This document shows, piece by piece, positions 58,773-64,000 of a DNA stretch of 64,000 bases. This DNA comes from Nematopogon swammerdamellus (taxonomy: Eukaryota; Arthropoda; Insecta; Lepidoptera; Adelidae), in assembly GCA_946902875.1 (NCBI GenBank), contig OX336355.1, positions 11,210,847-11,274,846 on the forward strand, in the 5' to 3' direction. The notes beneath the pieces were generated by a model, which saw only the letters and a program-made list of their open reading frames with translations, had not been told where the DNA came from and did no database searches. A program made the position numbers and the translations under genes. Position 1 is the stretch's first letter, and every line of letters starts with the position of its first letter.

Positions 58773-59333
58773 AATATATTTTTCCTAAAACTTTACTTTG
58801 GTCAGGTTACTCCCAATACGTTTTCATAAGTAAATTTAGAGGTATTTTCCAAATCGTGTTTTCACAAAGCTACCGATCTGCCCTGATAATAGATGAAGTT
58901 TTACATGTATTGAGTATTACTCAACTGAATATGTCAGGTGAGGTGATCCATGGTAATACTGGTGGCAAATCTCTCCGAAATAAGAGGAATCTTACCTTGT
59001 ATGCAGCCTTAGTCTGCAAGGGAATAGCTACGGAACCTTCTGCTTGTGAACAATGTTCTTTTTAGAACTCACTAAATGATAAATTTCCCTCGAGCACATC
59101 ATTTTCTTATTATCTCGAGATGAGTCAGCGCTCTTCGGTTTGTGTAGAGTTTGCTTATCTCTAAAGTACATTCGCGCTTTTGACGTAGTAAAAGTTATCT
59201 CCGTTCACTTTCGCTATTTTCAACGCCCGCCCGCACAGCGATGACGTTTGACACTCGTAGCGGCGCGCGGCGGTAGCGGCAGCCGGTTATGTTTATATAC
59301 AGCTATTTCGTCCGGTGCTTCACAACTCCGATA

Positions 59334-59405
59334 GCCGTGATCGTCTAGTGGTTAGGACCCTACGTTGTGGCCGTAGTAACCCAGGTTCGAATCCTGGTCA
59401 CGGCA
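59334..59405 (+). tRNA. tRNA-His (anticodon GTG)
   Basis: A 72-nt cloverleaf: acceptor arm GCCGTGA paired with TCACGGC plus discriminator A; D arm with TCTAGTGGTTAGGA (A box); anticodon arm CTACG/CGTAG with anticodon GTG at 59367-59369; T arm with the B box GGTTCGAATCC. No CCA is encoded and no intron is present, as in animal nuclear tRNA-His; G-1 is added after transcription. The second anticodon-stem pair is T-A where the Drosophila gene has C-G, a compensated change that argues for a functional gene. A GC-rich region lies upstream. Confidence 0.97.
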
Positions 59406-59433
59406 GTGCAATGCACTGTCATGGCGGAGTCTA

Positions 59434-59445
59434 CTTTTTTTTTTT
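59434..59445 (+). terminator. Pol III terminator of tRNA-His
   Basis: A run of at least ten T begins 29 bp after the tRNA 3' end, a standard RNA polymerase III stop. Confidence 0.8.
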
Positions 59446-60688
59446 ATTTATACTCAAATTGTATACATATACCAAAATATTACAATGTTTTTAATCTATA
59501 AATTTTTTTTTTTTTTTTTTTTTAGAAAAATCATAATATTTATTTAATAAATAACAAAAAAGTAATACTAATAACTAAAGAAATAAACCTACCTAACAAA
59601 CATTAAAATAACTATCAAAAGGGGCATTTTCAAATGTTCCTAGAACGCTTGCTGCATTACCCCGCTGGATGGCAAGGCTTACCCTATAAATAGATTTTTT
59701 GTTAAGTATTTTTTTTCTTAATTGTTTTTTTTTATGAGATTGGTAAGATACAAAATATGAAATTTAAATTATTGCTTATTATTACTGAAAATGTTGTTTT
59801 GCTGTGAATAGAATTTTTTTTCTTCAGTCTGCTAATTCAACCAAACAGCATTTTCTAAATAAATACCTACATATTATGTAATTTTGAAACAATTAAATGT
59901 GCAAGATAAATTTATGTACTTAGATAATAACGAAACATATAGTTAATAATTCGAAAATACAATAATGAATTATTTAAACAAACTACCTGATCGATGATTT
60001 TTCAATTATAAGCCATGAATGAATGATGGATGTCTTACGAAATATTAGCAATTCAATTCAAATCAATTCGTGATCGCGATTGGTCGTGGATGCTTAGCCA
60101 CATACTAGCATGTCACTTCCGTAATACATCTTTCTGCTTGTCACATGATGTAAATTTTTTCGGTTTAGATTATATTATAATTGGTTTTATATTTATGGGA
60201 TACGATAGAATAATAAAAATTTTCTGTTCATAATATGTTACAGAACGAATGCGTTTTATTCATAGAAAATATTAAAATACTGATTGATTGAATAACACTT
60301 ACCTACTAGGCCTATTGGTGAAAGCGCCTAGCCCCTCTAATGCAAGTAGTCTGGGGTTCGTAATTTAGAATTCAGGTTTGCACTAATGCATTTTTCGGAT
60401 TGCCGAAGAAAAATACATAATATCTATGCCCCTCACTCTGGTATAGGATAGCTTTGTGGATAAAACTGTACGCTAGAAATGCAAAAGTATTTTTTTTTCA
60501 GTCAAGAAAGCTTGTCTGGAAATAATTGCATTCTCAATTTTCAAGAAAATACTTTTCAAAAAAATTTACCTTACGTTTTATTTTGAAGTTAACGATTTAT
60601 CACCTTGTTTATTTGTGTATGGATAAATAAAAATAACAATAGATTCTCGGTATGACAAAATAATAATCAATAAAAAATAACTATATAA

Positions 60689-61043
60689 CCGTCTGGGTCC
60701 GGTACCTACTTAATTAAAAAAGAATAGCCCCACTGCATTTCTCCCCGTGCATGTCGTAAAAGGCGACTGATAAGGACAAGGCGCCGTGCTAAAGGGCGAC
60801 AGGTTAGCCATCACTCACCTTGGCACGGTATTTCCACCGTTTCATGCAGCAGGTGGGTTTTCGTGCCTTACTTGCTGCTTTAGTTATCTTGTTCTAATAC
60901 ATTGCTAAACGTGATGGTCGGTGCTGTGCTGTAATTTACAAGAGTGCTTGCAGTATAACAGCGATTATTCTGCTTACCCCGATTGTCGGAATACAGCGTG
61001 TGGTACACCGGTGTGGTATGTATGTATGTATGTATGTATGTAA
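60689..61043 (+). mobile_element. Element C, full length with TATG tail
   Basis: GTCTGGGTCCGGTACC to GGAATACAGCGTGTGG and a (TATG)n tail of about 25 bp. A short duplication (ACACCGGTGTGGT) precedes the tail. Confidence 0.8.
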
Positions 61044-63094
61044 TATAAAATACATATCTACTGGTCGAATTGAGTTTATTTCAAAATGAAATAGTCTAGC
61101 TAGAACTACTCGAATGTTGTTCACATACACCACGCATACTTAGCACATCTTTATGTTTAAAAATAAGTAAAAAACTCCTGCGCCAATTACTAGATTGAAA
61201 TTTTAGATGTTTATAATCTTCGCACAAGTAACTCTATGCGGGTTCATTGTTCGTGCTCTACGCCACGAGATAGATCAATCAATTCACTCTTCTCATTTAC
61301 ATGTTAATAAACATGTCATTTCATATATATTTTATGTTGCATATAAATTGCTTGCTGCATTAATTTGTTGCGTCTTAAACTCGGTGCGAAATTTTTTTTT
61401 CGTTTCAGTTGCTAAGTCCGCTTGATAAAATTAATCGTGGCGTTTTACAATAGCTTAATTTCATTTGTTGGAAGTGCATTTTCACATATCCGATTAATTT
61501 GAAAATTTGCACAAACACATCTGTGGTCTCAGGATTAATAGTGATAACTCCAAAATGGCAATTGTCCAGGAGAGTGATTTGAAAGTTAAAAAAAATCCTG
61601 TAAATCGGACATGAACTAAATTAATTAACACTTTGATGAATTTCTACTTGCAAAATGTACATCTTTCCTCTATTACTACTAAGCCAGTGAACATGTAGCC
61701 CTAAGTGGGTTAAAGCGGACTTACCTATCCATTTTATTATATGAGATATATTAAAAAAAATACATCTCGGATCATATGGTCAAATAGTGATATCTTTTAT
61801 TTTATTTGGGAAAGACACAGTTATAATAAATGGGTACACAGTAATATAAGCATTAACCAATAAAGTTTCCACTTAAATTGATACACTTAAAATAATAAAA
61901 ATTATAGTATGGAAAATTATCATTATTGGATCAAAATTACTATTTGGTTAGAACTTGATATGTGATATTATCATTATCTGACCAAATCTAAAAATTTAAA
62001 AACAGGAGATATTCGTTCTGGACCATTGTCGTAGAGCCATTTCTACTCGCGATGTAGTTATCACGAATATACCAAAAAAAAGATAATTTTTTTTAGCCCA
62101 AACTGTATTAAAAACTAAAAATCGTCAAAAATGGAGTTATCACTATTAGGCCAGTGACCACAGACATACTTCTGATCATCGCGATTAGGGAAATTATTCA
62201 ATTAATTTATTTTCAGTGTGTGTACAAAATATTACATACTTATGTAGTATAAAAATATTTAATTAAATATTGTGGTTTGGAAGGAGCGAAGTGTACATAT
62301 TATGTAGAATAGTTCATAGACCTTTCTAAACCTCACCTAACCTTAGAACGTGAAACCGTTTATCCGAAGTGACGCCGACAATGCGGGTAATTAGGACGAA
62401 TAAAGTGTAAGTGCGACCGCAGCGCCGCCACACCGCCTAGTGACAGCTAGCGGCACTAATTAAACTCGTCATGGCAATATTATTGACCTATGATTTTGCT
62501 ATTTATGGCGTTAATAATTTTTATGGTAAATTATGTTTACTGTAAACTTTAATTTATTTAAATGTTGCCTGGTGATTTGTTTACTATTATGCCACTGTGC
62601 CTTCATATGCGATTAGTTACATACTCGTACCTACATACATACATCCACGTCAAACTCATACATAACCCTTCCTTAGGCGAGCGAAATTGTATGCAAAACT
62701 ATAGTTTGTATACAATTTCTGAAATATAGTATATAATGTCATAATATCATGAGCATATAAGTACTTATTTACCAAACAATTATTTTGTTTTATACATTGA
62801 ATTAAAAAGTACCTAATAAAAGCCTAAGGTTGCAGAAGTGAAAACATCAACGTTGTGCATTTTTGAATATTTTGGAATGGTTAGGGAATCATTTCGCACG
62901 AATTGTTTTATTTATCAGTATAAAAGTACTATCATTTATGTGGTAAAATACAATATTCATTTATTGCGCTATCGTAGACAAACATGACAATTTATATTAC
63001 ATAAAAAATTTAACACTACAGAACTATTATAATTACCTATTTTACATCAAAAAGTTTATTTCTCAGAAAAATCAACTTTCATCCATAATTTCAA
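61044..63094. other. AT-rich, no gene seen
   Basis: A slightly GC-richer segment at 62340-62470 has no open frame of note. The rest is low complexity. Confidence 0.5.
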
Positions 63095-63262
63095 CGAATC
63101 TTACGCTTTTTCGATCAGGCTACGGATCTGACGCGAGTTTAACTTTTTTTACCCATCTAAAAAAAGTGCCAAGCGCCGCTAAATAAGTTTCGAATCTTAC
63201 GCTTTTTCGATCAGGCAGGCTACGGATCTGACGCGAGATCTGACGCGAGTTTAACATTTTTC
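63095..63262. repeat. Local duplication of a dispersed motif
   Basis: AATCTTACGCTTTTTCGATC and GGATCTGACGCGAGTTTAAC occur twice or more here. A further copy of TGACGCGAGTTTAAC...GTGCCAAGCGCCGC lies at 30792-30842. Confidence 0.7.
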
Positions 63263-63306
63263 ATCACTGTTACTGTTACCAAATCGCATTCCAGCCTCAA
63301 AACATT

Positions 63307-63329
63307 CCCCCCCCCCCCCCCCCCCCCCC
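63307..63329. repeat. C23 homopolymer
   Basis: Twenty-three consecutive C, same caution as for the G22 run. Confidence 0.9.
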
Positions 63330-64000
63330 ACGGTATAAAGTTTGTACATAAAAAATTACCCTACGTTTAGACCACGCGCTAAGTAAGCTTATCCCTTGTA
63401 CCCGTTCGAACCTAAACTACGATTTTAAACAATTTCACAGCGGCAGAGTAACGTGACGGATAAAAAAACTTGCCAGACGTCACGAACCGATTTCTCACCG
63501 AAATTAAATGAACTCATCAAAGACGGCCAAACAAAGTCACTATTCATTACATAAGTTCCCACAAGCGAAGATCCCAATTACACGCAAATGAACACACCCC
63601 TTTGTCTCCTTCAATTCGAACTTTTAATTGCAGTTGAACCCAATCAAGATCGAATTTCGGTGCAAAAAACGTTAAACTTCTAAATCCTTTGTTAACACAT
63701 TCGGACGTCATTAATCAAGGCGAGCGGGTTGAATTTCACGCTGTCAGTCGGATAGAAAGGGTTTAATGTTATCCTTGGGCTTGAGGTTTTGATAGTGAAA
63801 TTCGTTGGAACAGTGCCATATTTGAATTTTAAATACTTAGACAACTGTTGAATTTGACTTGAAATAATTCTTCGAAATATATTAGATTCTATATATTTAA
63901 TTCAATATTACAATGTACAAATTCACTTATTAGAAAATCACAATAACAATGAAAAAAAAACTAAAACTAAAATTAACACCTATTAAATAAAAAAAATTTC

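Overview
This is a eukaryotic, AT-rich, repeat-dense stretch, most likely from a moth or butterfly (Lepidoptera). The signs are many short SINEs with tRNA-like or 5S-rRNA-like heads, RTE-type LINE ends with TATG tails, a CsRn1/Kabuki-like Ty3/Gypsy element with a tRNA-Trp primer site, hAT and Tc1/mariner-type elements, and almost no long open reading frames. The species call is inference; no host gene could be named.

Layout. 1-3846: AT-rich, with one or two weak exon candidates. 3847-8085: a tandem MITE pair, an inverted-repeat element, a SINE A copy split by a younger element C copy with target duplication, and a small TA-flanked MITE. 8086-31700: SINEs and LINE scraps, two minisatellites, a long hairpin with a hammerhead-like core (24056-24177), and two copies of a roughly 280 bp GC-rich repeat. 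32068-33585: a 1.5 kb hAT-like non-autonomous element with a perfect 8-bp target duplication. 34930-36730: a 5'-truncated LINE with an intact 521-codon C-terminal ORF (CCHC finger plus restriction-like endonuclease). Its stop codon lies inside a complete hammerhead ribozyme fold (36490-36568). 37574-37705: the best host coding exon candidate (44 codons ending at a splice donor). 40844-47600: palindromic elements, LINE ends and SINEs. 50248-54783: a complete Ty3/Gypsy retrotransposon with 280-bp LTRs that match by eye, 4-bp target duplication, gag, and pol with all catalytic residues. 55141-57917: a full SINE B copy, then a 2.27 kb near-palindromic Tc1/mariner-type element with nested SINEs. 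59334-59405: a nuclear tRNA-His(GTG) gene. The rest is AT-rich and anonymous.

How the parts relate. Two SINE/LINE partnerships are visible. SINE A ends like a Jockey-type LINE (CAGCCACCCAT, then A-rich), and element C ends in the same TATG repeats as the RTE LINE. SINE B, the commonest repeat, has a head with a tRNA-like A box, a 5S rRNA-like block and a tRNA-like B box, and also occurs as a chimera carrying the 5' part of element C. The most notable observation is the hammerhead ribozyme at the end of the RLE-LINE ORF.
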